Positions 15,259 through 29,159 of a stretch of 64,000 nt of DNA are shown in pieces. The stretch lies in the NCBI GenBank assembly GCA_009702325.1, contig WLID01000001.1:372001-436000 (forward strand), read 5' to 3'. The position numbers and the translations under genes are program-made. Positions within the stretch are counted from its first letter, which is position 1. Each line of letters begins with the position of its first letter. The DNA is from Actinomycetota bacterium. GTDB taxonomy: Bacteria; Actinomycetota; Thermoleophilia; Gaiellales; Gaiellaceae. The notes below the pieces were generated by a model that ran no database searches, was not told the origin of the DNA, and saw nothing but the letters and a program-made list of their open reading frames with translations.

Positions 15259-15597
15259 TGGACGGAGCCAGAAAAGAAAGTCGTCAGGGGATTGGTTGGG
15301 CCTGTCTCGGGCCGTTGGGTTGTCGCGAGCGTGGAGCCACGTCGCGGTGAGGATGCGGGCCCCTACGAGGCGGCGACCGAGATCACACACCTCGTTGGCC
15401 TGCAGGGTGTCTCGGTACGGGTACGCGAGCTGCATCGCGCGCACCCTGGGGATCCCGACAGCGTGGGTGTCGTAGGGATCGATCTCCTCCACGACGCGTT
15501 TCCGTCGGGCTTGGTGCGCATCGATCTGACGCGTGAGAATGAGGAAGAGGCTGCAGCGATCCGCGACGCGCTTCTCAGAGCGACACAAGTCGTCTGA
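15259..15597 (+). pseudogene. 5'-truncated coding remnant of unknown family
   Basis: From about 15259 to TGA 15597 the frame has the codon bias of this genome and encodes about 112 residues, including VSVRVRELHRAHP and FPSGLVRIDLTREN and an acidic helix at the end. I do not recognise the family. Upstream of about 15255 the frame is antisense to the permease remnant, and there is no ATG; the first in-frame starts are TTG 15292 and GTG 15331. It looks like the 3' part of a longer gene whose beginning was lost at the same junction that cut the permease. Confidence 0.4.
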
Positions 15598-15621
15598 GCT
15601 TCGCAGCAGGGCCTTCGGCTC

Positions 15622-15666
15622 TCGTATGCCACTCGAGCGCATCCATGTGCCGCGAGTGGCATACGA
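15622..15666. terminator. 14-bp perfect inverted repeat with 17-nt loop
   Basis: TCGTATGCCACTCG (15622-15635) pairs exactly with CGAGTGGCATACGA (15653-15666). It lies between the plus-strand remnant ending at 15597 and the 3' end of the opposing tRNA-Met at 15685, so it may be a bidirectional terminator. The AT-containing arms and long loop are unlike the GC-rich terminators elsewhere here; a regulatory or insertion-derived palindrome is an alternative. Confidence 0.5.
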
Positions 15667-15684
15667 TTGACCGATTCCTTGGAG

Positions 15685-15758
15685 TAGCGGCGGGTGGGCT
15701 CGAACCACCGACCTTCGGGTTATGAGTCCGACGCTCTAACCAGCTGAGCTACGCCGCC
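15685..15758 (-). tRNA. tRNA-Met (anticodon CAT), elongator type
   Basis: The minus strand folds with acceptor GGCGGCG/CGCCGCT (terminal G-U), D arm GCTC/GAGC, anticodon loop CTCATAA, variable AGGTC and T arm GGTGG-TTCGAGC-CCACC. The discriminator is A and no CCA is encoded. The anticodon stem TCGGA/CCCGA has an A-C mismatch at 31-39, where related tRNAs have A-U. The first pair is closed, unlike initiator tRNA, so this is an elongator Met or, less likely, an Ile2 species read as CAT. Confidence 0.92.
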
Positions 15759-15951
15759 AAGTCGGCCCGCAGTGTACCGAGTGCCGTCCGGTAGTTGTGA
15801 CTGAATAGCTCCGACCGCGCCTCTTTCTGCGCGGGACCGGGCGGGTCCAGCTACACTGCCGCGGCCCTTCGGCAGTGCGTCAGCCTGCCATGGGAGAGGC
15901 GCATGCGTCTCGCAAAGTTTCCGTTTCGAGTATCCCACCTGAGGAATCATC

Positions 15952-16116
15952 TTGGCCAAGTCCGGAGTTAGAGTCGCCATCACGCTTGCCTGCACTGAGT
16001 GCAAGCGTCGCAACTACCAGACCATGAAGTCGAAGCGGAACACGCCTGACCGCGTGGAGTTCCGCAAGTTCTGCCGTTGGTGCGGAACGCACACCCCACA
16101 TCGGGAGACGCGCTAA
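15952..16116 (+). CDS. rpmG: 50S ribosomal protein L33
   Basis: This 54-residue protein is a zinc-type L33: [20 protein letters not shown] near the start and [15 protein letters not shown] at the end give the two CxxC pairs. L33 sits near the E site of the large subunit. The start is TTG 15952, chosen because GAGGAA lies 7 nt upstream and the next codons match L33 (MAKSGVRV). It opens the rpmG-secE-nusG-rplKA block, which is usual in actinobacteria, and precedes secE by 10 nt. A CTGCCG...CGGCAG hairpin (15857-15876) lies in its leader. Confidence 0.93.
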   Translation: MAKSGVRVAITLACTECKRRNYQTMKSKRNTPDRVEFRKFCRWCGTHTPHRETR

Positions 16117-16126
16117 CACCGTTTCT

Positions 16127-16369
16127 ATGGCACGCGAGGCAAACATCGACGGCTCACCGGCCGTTCATTCCGACTCCGCCGCGGGGCGTGGGGGCATGCT
16201 GTCCTTCGCCGGCGAATCTTGGGCTGAGCTCAAGAAGGTCGAATGGCCCGGTCAGAGCCAGGTGATCCACGGCACCGTCGTGGTCGTCGCTGCCTGCATC
16301 GTCGTCGGCGCATTCCTGTACCTCAACGACCAAGTCTGGAAAGAAGTAGTCCAGAAGGTTCTCCTGTAG
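16127..16369 (+). CDS. secE: Preprotein translocase subunit SecE
   Basis: The 80-residue protein has a polar N-terminus, the amphipathic signature FAGESWAELKKVEWPGQSQV and one C-terminal membrane helix (about residues 50-70), as in single-span actinobacterial SecE. It clamps SecY in the SecYEG channel. The gene precedes nusG by 7 nt and follows rpmG. The ATG at 16127 gives a normal length; the first 25 residues are unstructured-looking and vary between species. Confidence 0.93.
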   Translation: MAREANIDGSPAVHSDSAAGRGGMLSFAGESWAELKKVEWPGQSQVIHGTVVVVAACIVVGAFLYLNDQVWKEVVQKVLL

Positions 16370-16376
16370 GAGTCAC

Positions 16377-16907
16377 ATGTTTCAGTGGTACGTCGTCAAC
16401 ACGTATTCCGGCCATGAGAACAAGGTCAAGGCCAACCTCGAGCACCGCATCGATTCGATGGGGCAGCGTCCGCGATTCCGTCGCGTCGTTGTGCCGACCG
16501 AGCAGGTGATCGAGACAAAGGATGGCCAGAAGGTGACCGCTGAGAAGCGCGTCCTCCCGGGCTACGTCCTCGTGAACATGGATTTGAACGACGACGCATG
16601 GATGGTCGTGAAGAACACTCCCGGTGTCACCGGGTTCGTCGGCGCTGGCTCGAAGCCCGTGCCGCTGCAGCAGGGTGAGGTCGATCGGATCCTCAAGACG
16701 GGCGCCTCCACGGCGGAGCGCCCACGGTCGCAGGCGGAGTTCACGCTTGGCGAATCGGTGAAGGTCACGAGCGGCCCGCTCTCCGACTTCGACGGCGAGA
16801 TCGTCGACGTCAATGCCGATCAGCAGAAGCTTAAGGTGCTCGTGGATATCTTTGAGCGTCAGGTCCCGGTCGAGCTCGGCTTCGACCAAGTGAAGAAGAT
16901 CGACTAG
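16377..16907 (+). CDS. nusG: Transcription termination/antitermination factor NusG
   Basis: The 176-residue protein starts with the NGN domain (MFQWYVVNTYSGHENKVK), continues with PGYVLVNMDL and NTPGVTGFVG, and ends with a KOW domain (GESVKVTSGPLSDFDGEIVDV). There is no large insertion between the two. NusG binds RNA polymerase and couples it to Rho or to ribosomal S10. The start ATG follows GGAGTCAC. It is co-transcribed with secE and with rplK 24 nt downstream. Confidence 0.96.
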   Translation: MFQWYVVNTYSGHENKVKANLEHRIDSMGQRPRFRRVVVPTEQVIETKDGQKVTAEKRVLPGYVLVNMDLNDDAWMVVKNTPGVTGFVGAGSKPVPLQQGEVDRILKTGASTAERPRSQAEFTLGESVKVTSGPLSDFDGEIVDVNADQQKLKVLVDIFERQVPVELGFDQVKKID

Positions 16908-16931
16908 GTTCAGGCGAGGAGCGCGACCAAA

Positions 16932-17357
16932 GTGGCAAAGAAAGTACTCACCGTTATCAAGCTGCAGATCCCGGGTGGACAGGCAAACCCTGCCCCGCCG
17001 GTCGGCCCTGCTCTGGGTCAGCACGGCGTCAACATCATGGACTTCTGCAAGGCCTTCAATGCGCAGACGCAGCAGGACAATGGCCGCATCATTCCGGTCG
17101 AGATCTCGGTCTACGAAGACCGCAGCTTCGACTTCATCACGAAGACACCGCCGGCGGCCGTCCTGATCAAGGAAGCGCTGCGGCTGGACAAGGGATCGGC
17201 CGAACCGAACCGCACCAAGGTTGGCAAGTTGACCAAGGCGCAGCTCCGTTCGATCGCCGAGACGAAGATCGTCGACCTCAACGCACGTGACGTCGAGCAG
17301 GCGATGCAGGTCATCGCCGGCACCGCTCGGTCGATGGGCGTCGAGGTGGAAGCATGA
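16932..17357 (+). CDS. rplK: 50S ribosomal protein L11
   Basis: The 141-residue protein shows the L11 N-terminal Pro-rich segment ([20 protein letters not shown]) and the C-terminal rRNA-binding domain with [13 protein letters not shown] and [13 protein letters not shown]11 forms the GTPase-associated centre with 23S rRNA helix 43/44 and is the thiostrepton target region. The start is GTG 16932 with GAGGAGCG upstream. It is the standard neighbour of nusG and rplA. Confidence 0.97.
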   Translation: MAKKVLTVIKLQIPGGQANPAPPVGPALGQHGVNIMDFCKAFNAQTQQDNGRIIPVEISVYEDRSFDFITKTPPAAVLIKEALRLDKGSAEPNRTKVGKLTKAQLRSIAETKIVDLNARDVEQAMQVIAGTARSMGVEVEA

Positions 17358-17376
17358 AGAGCGAGGTGACCCGGTA

Positions 17377-18111
17377 ATGGCTCAGCACGGCAAGCAGTAC
17401 ACAGCGGCTCGCGCAGCCGTGGATCGCGACCGCGAGTATTCGCCGGTCGACGCCGTTCGTCTGCTGAAGGCGAATCAGACGGCGAAGTTCGACGAGACGG
17501 TTGAGGTGCATCTGCTCCTCGGCCTGAACGTGCGTCATGCCGACGAGCAGCTTCGCGGCACCATGATGCTGCCGAACGGCACCGGCCGCACGCAGCGGGT
17601 TGCCGTGTTCGCCGAAGGCGAGAAGGCGAAGGAGGCCGAAGAGGCCGGAGCCGACGTCGTCGGGTCTGCCGATCTCGCGAAGCGGATCGAAGAGGGCTTC
17701 ACTGACTTCGACGTCGCAATTGCGACGCCCGATCAGATGGGCAACGTCGGCAAGCTCGGTCGTGTTCTCGGCCCGCGCGGCCTGATGCCGAACCCCAAGA
17801 CCGGCACCGTCACGTTCGACGTGGCGAAGGCGGTCAAGGATGCGAAGGCCGGCAAGCTTGAGTACCGCACCGACCGCGGCGCCAACGTGCACATCGCGAT
17901 CGGCAAGAAGAGTTTCGACGAGCGTTCCCTGGTTGAGAACTACGCCGCCCTGATCGATGAGATCGTGCGTGCGAAGCCCTCCGCCGCGAAGGGCCGCTAC
18001 ATCAAGAAGATCACGCTCACAAGCACGATGGGCCCGGGGATCCATGTTGATCCGTTGAAGACCCGGGGCATCGTCGACGAGCTGGTGGAGGCCGAAGCAG
18101 TAACGGCCTAA
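17377..18111 (+). CDS. rplA: 50S ribosomal protein L1
   Basis: From ATG 17377 the protein has 244 residues. The L1 signatures are [23 protein letters not shown], shown here only in part ([12 protein letters not shown]), and [15 protein letters not shown] around residues 127-141. L1 forms the stalk that moves tRNA at the E site and can repress its own operon. GAGGTGA precedes the start at a good distance; the longer frame from 17287 is within rplK and not used. A long leader separates it from rplJ. Confidence 0.97.
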   Translation: MAQHGKQYTAARAAVDRDREYSPVDAVRLLKANQTAKFDETVEVHLLLGLNVRHADEQLRGTMMLPNGTGRTQRVAVFAEGEKAKEAEEAGADVVGSADLAKRIEEGFTDFDVAIATPDQMGNVGKLGRVLGPRGLMPNPKTGTVTFDVAKAVKDAKAGKLEYRTDRGANVHIAIGKKSFDERSLVENYAALIDEIVRAKPSAAKGRYIKKITLTSTMGPGIHVDPLKTRGIVDELVEAEAVTA

Positions 18112-18249
18112 TTCAGAGCCCGTCGCCAAAGACAGGAGGCAGCGGCATGCGCCGCGGAAGCCCTCCCGAGGCGGCCTCCTGGGAGATCTGTTTCACCTCC
18201 TTGCGAGCCCGCCAACGTGCGGGCTCGTTCGTTTGAAGGAGGAGGTGGA
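18112..18249 (+). promoter_or_regulatory. L10 leader with internal terminator-like hairpin
   Basis: The 138-nt region between rplA and rplJ has the features of a ribosomal protein L10 leader. A GTCGCCAAAGACAGGAGGC segment is followed by a stem and a matching GCCTCCTGGGAGA, which resembles the kink-turn/T-loop region bound by L10-L12. Then CGAGCCCGC (18204-18212) pairs with GCGGGCTCG (18219-18227), followed by TTCGTTT, a probable attenuator. Excess L10(L12)4 is expected to bind and lower rplJ-rplL expression. AAGGAGGAGG just before the ATG is the rplJ ribosome-binding site. Confidence 0.75.
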
Positions 18250-18957
18250 ATGAAGAAGGAAGACAAGGAACTGGTTATCGCCGAGCTCACCGAGAAGCTT
18301 CGGACGGCGGAAACCCTCATCGTCGCGGATTACCGCGGTCTGACGATGCCTCAACTCGACAAGCTGCGTGGGCGGCTGTACGAGAGCGGAGCATCGTTTA
18401 GCGTGGTCAAGAACACGCTGACGCGTCGTGCAGCTGAGGCTGCCGGTGCTGACGCGCTGCTTGCGCTGCTTGAGGGCCCGTCTGCTGTTGCGTTTATTGA
18501 CTCGGACGGCGATGCCGTTGCGGTTGCCAAGGCAATCTCCGACTCGGCTCGTGAGACGAAGGTGCTCATGATCAAGGGCGGCGTGCTGCAGGGCCGCAAT
18601 ATCTCCGCCGAAGAGGTGGAGGAGTTCGCCAAGCTCCCGCCGGTCGATGTCCTACGTGGACAGGTGCTCGGCGCGATCATCGGGCCGCTCAACGGCCTGC
18701 TTGGTCTCATCAACGCTCCGCTTCAGAACCTCGTCGGGCTGATCGACGCCCGGATCGAGCAGCTGGGTGGTGCCGATGCGGCACCCGCAGCAGAGGCGCC
18801 GGCCGTTGAGGCCGATGCTCCTGCCGCAGAAGCTGAGGCACCAGCCGAAGAGGCTGAGGCAGCAGCGGAGCCCGCAGCTGAAGCAGAGACCGCAGAACCT
18901 GCAGCCGAGGAATCGGCTGCGTCAGAAGAAGAATCCAATTCGGACCAGGAGGCATGA
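18250..18957 (+). CDS. rplJ: 50S ribosomal protein L10 with acidic C-terminal tail
   Basis: From ATG 18250 (strong AGGAGGTGGA upstream) the protein has 235 residues. The N-terminal rRNA-binding part ([28 protein letters not shown]) and the helix that binds L7/L12 dimers (around [18 protein letters not shown]) are normal. After about residue 175 a tail of some 60 residues made mostly of Ala and Glu follows, which family members usually lack. The stalk base role is unchanged. Its stop overlaps an upstream ATG of rplL. Confidence 0.96.
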   Translation: MKKEDKELVIAELTEKLRTAETLIVADYRGLTMPQLDKLRGRLYESGASFSVVKNTLTRRAAEAAGADALLALLEGPSAVAFIDSDGDAVAVAKAISDSARETKVLMIKGGVLQGRNISAEEVEEFAKLPPVDVLRGQVLGAIIGPLNGLLGLINAPLQNLVGLIDARIEQLGGADAAPAAEAPAVEADAPAAEAEAPAEEAEAAAEPAAEAETAEPAAEESAASEEESNSDQEA

Positions 18958-18959
18958 CG

Positions 18960-19337
18960 ATGGCGGCTGTTGACACCGTCTTCGAGCAGCTCGGGAGCAT
19001 GACCGTTCTTGAGCTGGTCGAATTGAAGAAGAAGATTGAAGATGAGTGGGGCATTCAGGCTGCGGCTGCAGTTGCCGTTGCTGCTCCGGCCGCTGGTGGC
19101 GGCGGCGGCGAAGCTGCCGAGGAGAAGACGGCATTCGACGTCGTCCTCACGGCCGCTGGTGACCAGAAGATCAACGTGATCAAGGTCGTCCGCGCAATCA
19201 CCGGCCTTGGTCTCAAGGAGGCCAAGGATCTCGTCGACGGCGCACCCGCTCCTGTCAAGGAGGGCGTGAACAAGGACGAGGCCGACAGCGTTAAGGCGCA
19301 GCTTGAAGAGGCTGGCGCTTCGGTCGAGATCAAGTAG
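18960..19337 (+). CDS. rplL: 50S ribosomal protein L7/L12
   Basis: The 125-residue stalk protein has the dimerisation N-terminus ([20 protein letters not shown]), an Ala/Gly-rich hinge ([15 protein letters not shown]) and the C-terminal factor-binding domain ([37 protein letters not shown]). Two ATGs compete: 18954 overlaps the rplJ stop but lies directly on AGGAGG, whereas 18960 has that site 9 nt upstream and is preferred. A strong intrinsic terminator follows. Confidence 0.96.
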   Translation: MAAVDTVFEQLGSMTVLELVELKKKIEDEWGIQAAAAVAVAAPAAGGGGGEAAEEKTAFDVVLTAAGDQKINVIKVVRAITGLGLKEAKDLVDGAPAPVKEGVNKDEADSVKAQLEEAGASVEIK

Positions 19338-19359
19338 TTCGATCACGATCGGGTTCTTG

Positions 19360-19396
19360 GCGGAGGGCCGGGCGAAAGCTCGGCCCTCCGCTTTTT
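19360..19396 (+). terminator. Intrinsic terminator after rplL
   Basis: GCGGAGGGCCG (19360-19370) pairs with CGGCCCTCCGC (19381-19391), the loop can close further over GAAA, and five T follow directly. This is a canonical rho-independent terminator and separates rplJL from rpoBC. Confidence 0.9.
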
Positions 19397-19785
19397 GTTG
19401 TCCGGTGCCCGGCCTACCGTGATTGGTGCTGCGCAACGATTGGTAGCCACAATCGAGACTCCGTCCCCGGGCCGGCGCTAGTAGTCAGAGCTAGTAGCGA
19501 ATGCCACTCCACGCCGCAGTCCGGCGGGCGCTGCTAGGCTGTGTCGGTCGCCGGCACCGGCCCTCGTCGCATGTCCTTGCGGCTGGAGGGCCGCTTCGCT
19601 AACCTCAGAGGTTCGCCGCCGTCCGGTTTATCGCACTGCCCTGCCATAGATTTTCGCTGTAAAGAAAGAATTCGCTGTTGCAATTGCTGTCTGCACGTGT
19701 CTTTTGTTCTCGTCGCTGCTCTGACGTACTCCGTACCGATCCGCCGCGCCCTCACCACATAAGCATCTAAGGGAGGCTGTTCTTC
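19397..19785 (+). other. rpoB leader/promoter region
   Basis: This 389-nt stretch has no convincing gene. It includes an AT-rich patch (about 19640-19700, with TAGATTTTCGCTGTAAAG) unlike the rest of the window, and ends with AAGGGAGGCTG as the rpoB ribosome-binding site. A promoter for rpoBC is expected here because a terminator closes rplL, but I could not pick a -35/-10 pair with confidence. Confidence 0.5.
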
Positions 19786-22700
19786 TTGGCCCACACGGTC
19801 ACTGCGCCTCGCGCGCGCAAGTCGTTTTCCCGCCTCAAGCACGTCCTCGACCTCCCCAATCTGATCGACATCCAGCGGGAGTCGTTTGATTGGTTCCTTC
19901 GTGAAGGTCTTCGCGAGACGATCGATGACATCTCGCCGATCGAGGACTACACAGGCTCACTCGCCGTTGAGTTTGGCGATTACCGGTTCGGAGAGCCGCA
20001 GTTTTCTATTCAGGAGTGCCGTGAAAAGGACCTGACGTTCCAGGCCCCGCTCTCGATGACCGTTCGGTTCGTTAATAAGGACACGGGCGAGATCCGGGAG
20101 CAGACGGTGTTTATGGGCGACTTCCCGATGATGACCGAATGGGGGACATTCATCATCAACGGGACTGAGCGCGTGATTGTCACGCAGCTCGTCCGTAGCC
20201 CGGGCGCCTATCTGATGGAGCCGAAGGACGCGACGAAGCAGGTCTTCACCGCGAACCTGATGCCGAGCCGCGGTTCGTGGCTCGAACTCGAGATCGACAA
20301 GAAGGGTGTCGTGTACGCCCGTATCGACCGGAAGCGCAAGCTCCCGATCACTACGTTGCTGCGCGCCCTGCCGGCGGAGGACCCAACCACGGGCTTCCAG
20401 CTCGACACGTCGACGAACGAGGCGATCCTTGCCCTGTTCAACAACTCGCACTTCATCCAGAGCACGCTCGATAAGGACACGACATCGCGCGAAGAAGAGG
20501 CGCTGATCGAGGTCTTCAAGAAGCAGCGCCCGGGTGAGCCGCCGACGCTCGACAACGCGCGGAACCTTCTCCGCTCGCTGTTCTTCGATCCCAAGCGTTA
20601 CGACCTGACGAAGGTCGGCCGCTACAAGCTGAACCAGCGCCTCGGCATCAACGTGCCCGACGACACGCGTGTTCTGACAACGCAGGACATCCTTGCGCTC
20701 GTTCAGAAGCTCGTTGCGTTGCCGCACATGCTTGGTGTTGCGGAGGACTCGAAGGACTTCGCCGCCGACTCCTACGCGATGGATCGCGGGCCGATCCGTG
20801 CCGAGCTCGACGAGTACGAGCACTTCGGTAACCGTCGTCTCCGCACCACGGGCGAACTGATCCAGGAGGCGTTCCGTGTTGGTCTCTACCGCATGGAGCG
20901 CGTTGTCCGCGAGCGCATGACGACGGAAGACGTCGACACGATCACGCCGCAGACGATCATCAACATCCGCCCGGTCGTGGCCGCGCTGAAGGAGTTCTTC
21001 GGCTCGTCACAGCTGTCGCAGTTCATGCAGCAGACCAACTCGCTCGATGGCCTCACCCACCGCCGTCGCCTGTCGGCTCTCGGTGCCGGCGGTCTGACAC
21101 GTGAGCGCGCGCCGATCGAAGTCCGCGACGTCCATCCGACCCACTACGGCCGCATGTGTCCGATTGAGACACCTGAAGGTCCGAACATCGGTCTGATCGG
21201 CTCGCTCGCCTCGATGGCGACGGTCTCGGAGTTCGGGTTCATCCAGACCCCGTACCGCAAGGTGACGGGTGGCAAGGTGACCGACGAGATCATCTACCTC
21301 GACGCATCGGAAGAGGCGCAGTACACGATTGCGCAGGCGTCCGAGACGGTCGACTTCAAGACCGGCAAGTTCATGCACGACATGGTTCTCTGTCGCTCCC
21401 GTGAGGGTGAGGCAGTGATGGTCGAGCCGAAGAGCATCGAGTTCATGGACGTTGCCCCGGCACAGATCGTGTCGGTTGCAACGGCGATGATTCCGTTCCT
21501 CGAACACAACGACGCCAACCGCGCACTGATGGGTGCCAACATGCAGCGGCAGGCAGTTCCGCTGATGATCCCGCAGGCGCCGCTCGTCGGCACCGGCCTC
21601 GAGTACCGCGCCGCTGTCGACTCGGGCGACGTTGTTGTCGCGAAGAACGCCGGCACGATCGTTGAGCTCGACGCAACCCACATCGTGATCGAGGGCAAGG
21701 GCACCCGTGACGAGTACGACCTCACGAAGTTCATGCGGTCGAACCAGGGCACGCTCATCCATCACAAGCCGATCATCAAGCTCGGCGACAAGGTGGACGC
21801 TGGTGCAGTCCTTGCCGACGGCTCCTCGACCGACCACGGCGAACTCGCGCTCGGCGCGAACCTGCTCGTCGCGTTCATGCCGTTCGAGGGTTACAACTTC
21901 GAAGACGCCATCGTGCTCTCCGAGCGTCTCGTGAAGCAGGACGTTCTCACATCGATCCACATTCACGAGTACGAAATCGACGCTCGCTCGACGAAGCTCG
22001 GTGACGAAGAGATCACACGCGACATCCCGAACCGTTCTGAGGAGTCGCTCCGCAACCTCGACGAGCGCGGCATCGTCCGCATCGGTGCCGAGGTTGGCTC
22101 GGGCGACCTTCTCGTCGGCAAGGTCACGCCGAAGGGCGAGACCGAACTGACGGCGGAAGAGAAGCTGATCCGCGCCATCTTCAAGGAGAAGGCTCGCGAA
22201 GTCCGCGACACCTCCCTGAAGGTGCCGCACGGTGAAGGTGGCGTCGTCATCGACGTCAAGACCTTCCAGCGCGACAACGGCGACGACCTGTCCGCAGGCG
22301 TCAACGAGCTCGTCCGTGTCTACGTGGCCAAGAAGCGCAAGATCAGCGAGGGCGACAAGCTCGCTGGTCGCCACGGCAACAAGGGCGTTATCTCGAAGAT
22401 CGTTCCGGAAGAGGACATGCCGTTCCTCGAGGACGGTCGCCCTGTCGACATCCTGCTGAACCCGCTCGGCGTTCCGAGCCGCATGAACATCGGCCAGATC
22501 CTCGAGACCCATCTCGGCTGGTCGGCAGCGCACGGCGTGTTCGCCGGCGATGACGTGGTTCCGATGACCGGCAACGCGGCCCGCGTGATCAACGCGCCGA
22601 AGCCGACTCCGGTCGCGACGCCCGTGTTCGATGGTGCCACCCTCGAGGACGTTGACCGCGGTCTCGTCCTGTGGATGGAGCAGAACACCGACAGCGCAAT

Positions 22701-23418
22701 CCACTTCGACATTGACAAGAAGGCAGTCCCGGGCCGTCAGGCGTCGGGCAAGGTGCGGCTCTTCAGTGGCCGTACCGGTGAGCCCTTCAAGCAGCAGGTC
22801 ACTGTTGGCTACATGTACATCCTGAAGCTCCTCCATCTGGTCGACGACAAGATCCACGCGCGGTCGACCGGCCCGTACTCGCTCGTGACGCAGCAGCCCC
22901 TGGGTGGTAAGGCCCAGTTCGGCGGCCAGCGCTTCGGCGAAATGGAGGTCTGGGCGCTCGAGGCATACGGCGCCGCCTACACGCTGCAGGAGATGCTCAC
23001 GATCAAGTCCGACGACACCGTCGGTCGCGTGAAGGCATACGAAGCGATCGTCAAGGGTGAGAACATCGCCGAGCCGTCGATCCCCGAGTCGTTCAAGGTG
23101 CTCCTCAAGGAGATGCAGTCGCTCGCGCTCGACGTGAGTGTGATCTCCGAGGACGGCGGCGAGGTCGAGGTTCGCGAGGAAGACGACGAGCTGCTCCGCG
23201 CTGCGGAAGAGCTCGGCATCGACCTCTCGCCCGGCTCACTCCGTGCCACAGCTCATGTGGCTACGGGTGAGGAGCTTGAGGAGGGTGTTGATCCGCTCGA
23301 AAACGAGACGGACGGCGACCTCCTCCTCCCAGCCGACGAGACACTCGCTGACATCACCGACGACGAAGACGCCCCTGTTGGCGCATTCGACGACGGCGAC
23401 CTCCCCATTGAAGACTGA
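19786..23418 (+). CDS. rpoB: RNA polymerase subunit beta
   Basis: The 1210-residue protein has the full beta architecture, including [20 protein letters not shown], the rifampicin pocket near residue 415, [17 protein letters not shown], the flap and the C-terminal [20 protein letters not shown]. The pocket reads [20 protein letters not shown]. At E. coli positions 516, 520 and 522 it has Gln, Ser and Asp instead of Asp, Pro and Ser. The C-terminus is extended by an acidic tail of about 60 residues. The start is TTG 19786 behind GGGAGG. It forms an operon with rpoC 32 nt downstream. Confidence 0.98.
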   Translation: MAHTVTAPRARKSFSRLKHVLDLPNLIDIQRESFDWFLREGLRETIDDISPIEDYTGSLAVEFGDYRFGEPQFSIQECREKDLTFQAPLSMTVRFVNKDTGEIREQTVFMGDFPMMTEWGTFIINGTERVIVTQLVRSPGAYLMEPKDATKQVFTANLMPSRGSWLELEIDKKGVVYARIDRKRKLPITTLLRALPAEDPTTGFQLDTSTNEAILALFNNSHFIQSTLDKDTTSREEEALIEVFKKQRPGEPPTLDNARNLLRSLFFDPKRYDLTKVGRYKLNQRLGINVPDDTRVLTTQDILALVQKLVALPHMLGVAEDSKDFAADSYAMDRGPIRAELDEYEHFGNRRLRTTGELIQEAFRVGLYRMERVVRERMTTEDVDTITPQTIINIRPVVAALKEFFGSSQLSQFMQQTNSLDGLTHRRRLSALGAGGLTRERAPIEVRDVHPTHYGRMCPIETPEGPNIGLIGSLASMATVSEFGFIQTPYRKVTGGKVTDEIIYLDASEEAQYTIAQASETVDFKTGKFMHDMVLCRSREGEAVMVEPKSIEFMDVAPAQIVSVATAMIPFLEHNDANRALMGANMQRQAVPLMIPQAPLVGTGLEYRAAVDSGDVVVAKNAGTIVELDATHIVIEGKGTRDEYDLTKFMRSNQGTLIHHKPIIKLGDKVDAGAVLADGSSTDHGELALGANLLVAFMPFEGYNFEDAIVLSERLVKQDVLTSIHIHEYEIDARSTKLGDEEITRDIPNRSEESLRNLDERGIVRIGAEVGSGDLLVGKVTPKGETELTAEEKLIRAIFKEKAREVRDTSLKVPHGEGGVVIDVKTFQRDNGDDLSAGVNELVRVYVAKKRKISEGDKLAGRHGNKGVISKIVPEEDMPFLEDGRPVDILLNPLGVPSRMNIGQILETHLGWSAAHGVFAGDDVVPMTGNAARVINAPKPTPVATPVFDGATLEDVDRGLVLWMEQNTDSAIHFDIDKKAVPGRQASGKVRLFSGRTGEPFKQQVTVGYMYILKLLHLVDDKIHARSTGPYSLVTQQPLGGKAQFGGQRFGEMEVWALEAYGAAYTLQEMLTIKSDDTVGRVKAYEAIVKGENIAEPSIPESFKVLLKEMQSLALDVSVISEDGGEVEVREEDDELLRAAEELGIDLSPGSLRATAHVATGEELEEGVDPLENETDGDLLLPADETLADITDDEDAPVGAFDDGDLPIED

Positions 23419-23450
23419 CCGGACGACCTGAAGAAGGAAGAGAGAGAACT

Positions 23451-27971
<4,521 letters not shown>

Positions 27972-27998
27972 GCTGATCTCGTAGCTCGTTGAACTGCT

Positions 27999-28036
27999 GT
28001 GTGAGGCCGGGGGAGACCCCGGCCTCACACGTTCTT
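27999..28036 (+). terminator. Intrinsic terminator after rpoC
   Basis: Fourteen pairs (GTGTGAGGCCGGGG with CCCCGGCCTCACAC) close a GAGA tetraloop, followed by GTTCTT. It lies 27 nt after the rpoC stop and faces the convergent diguanylate cyclase gene. Confidence 0.88.
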
Positions 28037-28109
28037 GAGCAACAGCGTTCGGGCGCCTGCCGTCATGCGTGCCTGGGGGAGCGCTTAGGCGCGTGAGACG
28101 GGTTTGGAC

Positions 28110-29159
28110 CTAGCCGGCGACGGTGCGGGCCTTACCGTCGCCCTTGGCGCGGTAGAGGGCGGCGTCGGCACGGTTAAAGAACGTCTCGGAGTCGTCGCCG
28201 TCGGAGATTTCAGCGACCCCGGCGGAGAGCGATGCGTGGCCGACGTTTGCGATCGGCTTGGCGGCAACCGCCTTCGCGATCCGTTCCGCGAGCAGGAGCG
28301 CGTCGTCGCTGCCGGACTCGGGCAGGATCACCGCGAACTCATCGCCGCCAACGCGACAGGGGATGTCGGTGGCGCGTACCGCTGCGCGCACCCGGAGTGC
28401 GACCTCGGCGAGAACGGCGTCGCCTGCCAGGTGTCCGTGTCGGTCGTTGACCGACTTGAAGTCGTCAAGGTCGAGAACGATCAGCGCCAGCTTGCGGTTG
28501 TATCGGGCTGCGCGTGCCGATTCGCGCGTGAGTGATTCGTGGAAGGCGCGGCGATTCGCAAGGCCTGTGAGCGAGTCGAGGTCAGCGAGGCGGCGTGCAT
28601 CGGCGAATCGGTGGGCGTTGTCGAGCGCGGGGCCTGCCTGTCGCGCCAGAAGCTCGAGGGCTGCGACGGATGCCTCGGGGATCTTGTCGGTGAGTGAGCG
28701 TGTCACCGCGAGCAGCGTTCCGAACGATTCACCTTCGGCGCGGAGGGGGACAACGATCGCGCTGCGTACGAGCGTGCCGCCGCCCTCGGTGTCGTCGAGG
28801 CGGAAGCGGAGGCCGATCTCTGCAGAGCGGAGATTCGGATCGGGTGGTGCTGCGATGACGAGGCGTTCGGCCTCTTCCGGGGTGACACCGGACACTGCAG
28901 TGGCCCCATCGGCGGTGTGAACGATTGCGCCATCAACGCCTGGGAGCGCGGCAGCCGTGTCCAGAACGCGGACGACGATGCGGCGTGCATCGAGCGTGGC
29001 GGAGAGCTCTTCGCTGAAGCCGGCTCCCTCAACGAAGCGACGGATCCCTTCCTGCGTTCGGCGCGTCGCCGCCCGTTGCGCGCGGTAGGCGACGGTGATC
29101 GCAACGCCCGACACGACCCCCGCAAGAGCAAGCAGGGGGATCGAAAGCGCGAGGGGCAT
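28110..29159 (-). CDS. Membrane-anchored GAF-GGDEF diguanylate cyclase
   Basis: From ATG 29159 the protein has 349 residues: a first membrane helix (about 3-22), a GAF-like sensor (about 45-185) and a GGDEF domain (about 190-349) with an intact active-site motif [13 protein letters not shown] and the [12 protein letters not shown] entry. It should make cyclic di-GMP from two GTP. No RxxD inhibitory site is evident five residues before GGDEF. A TTG at 29219 would add 20 residues before the membrane helix. The gene interrupts the ribosomal blocks and faces away from rpsL, with which it shares an upstream region. Confidence 0.9.
   Translation of the reverse strand: MPLALSIPLLALAGVVSGVAITVAYRAQRAATRRTQEGIRRFVEGAGFSEELSATLDARRIVVRVLDTAAALPGVDGAIVHTADGATAVSGVTPEEAERLVIAAPPDPNLRSAEIGLRFRLDDTEGGGTLVRSAIVVPLRAEGESFGTLLAVTRSLTDKIPEASVAALELLARQAGPALDNAHRFADARRLADLDSLTGLANRRAFHESLTRESARAARYNRKLALIVLDLDDFKSVNDRHGHLAGDAVLAEVALRVRAAVRATDIPCRVGGDEFAVILPESGSDDALLLAERIAKAVAAKPIANVGHASLSAGVAEISDGDDSETFFNRADAALYRAKGDGKARTVAG

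Noticed and set aside
18770..18950. Acidic repeats in rplJ as a possible CRISPR or minisatellite
   Set aside because: The repeats are imperfect GAG/GCN codons of an Ala/Glu-rich tail; there are no direct repeats with unique spacers. No CRISPR array was seen in the window.
21007..22857. Long minus-strand open frame (616 codons) inside rpoB
   Set aside because: It is the antisense of a highly conserved GC-rich gene; residue content is that of a codon shadow (many Arg, Val, Asp, His), with no domain and no ribosome-binding site.
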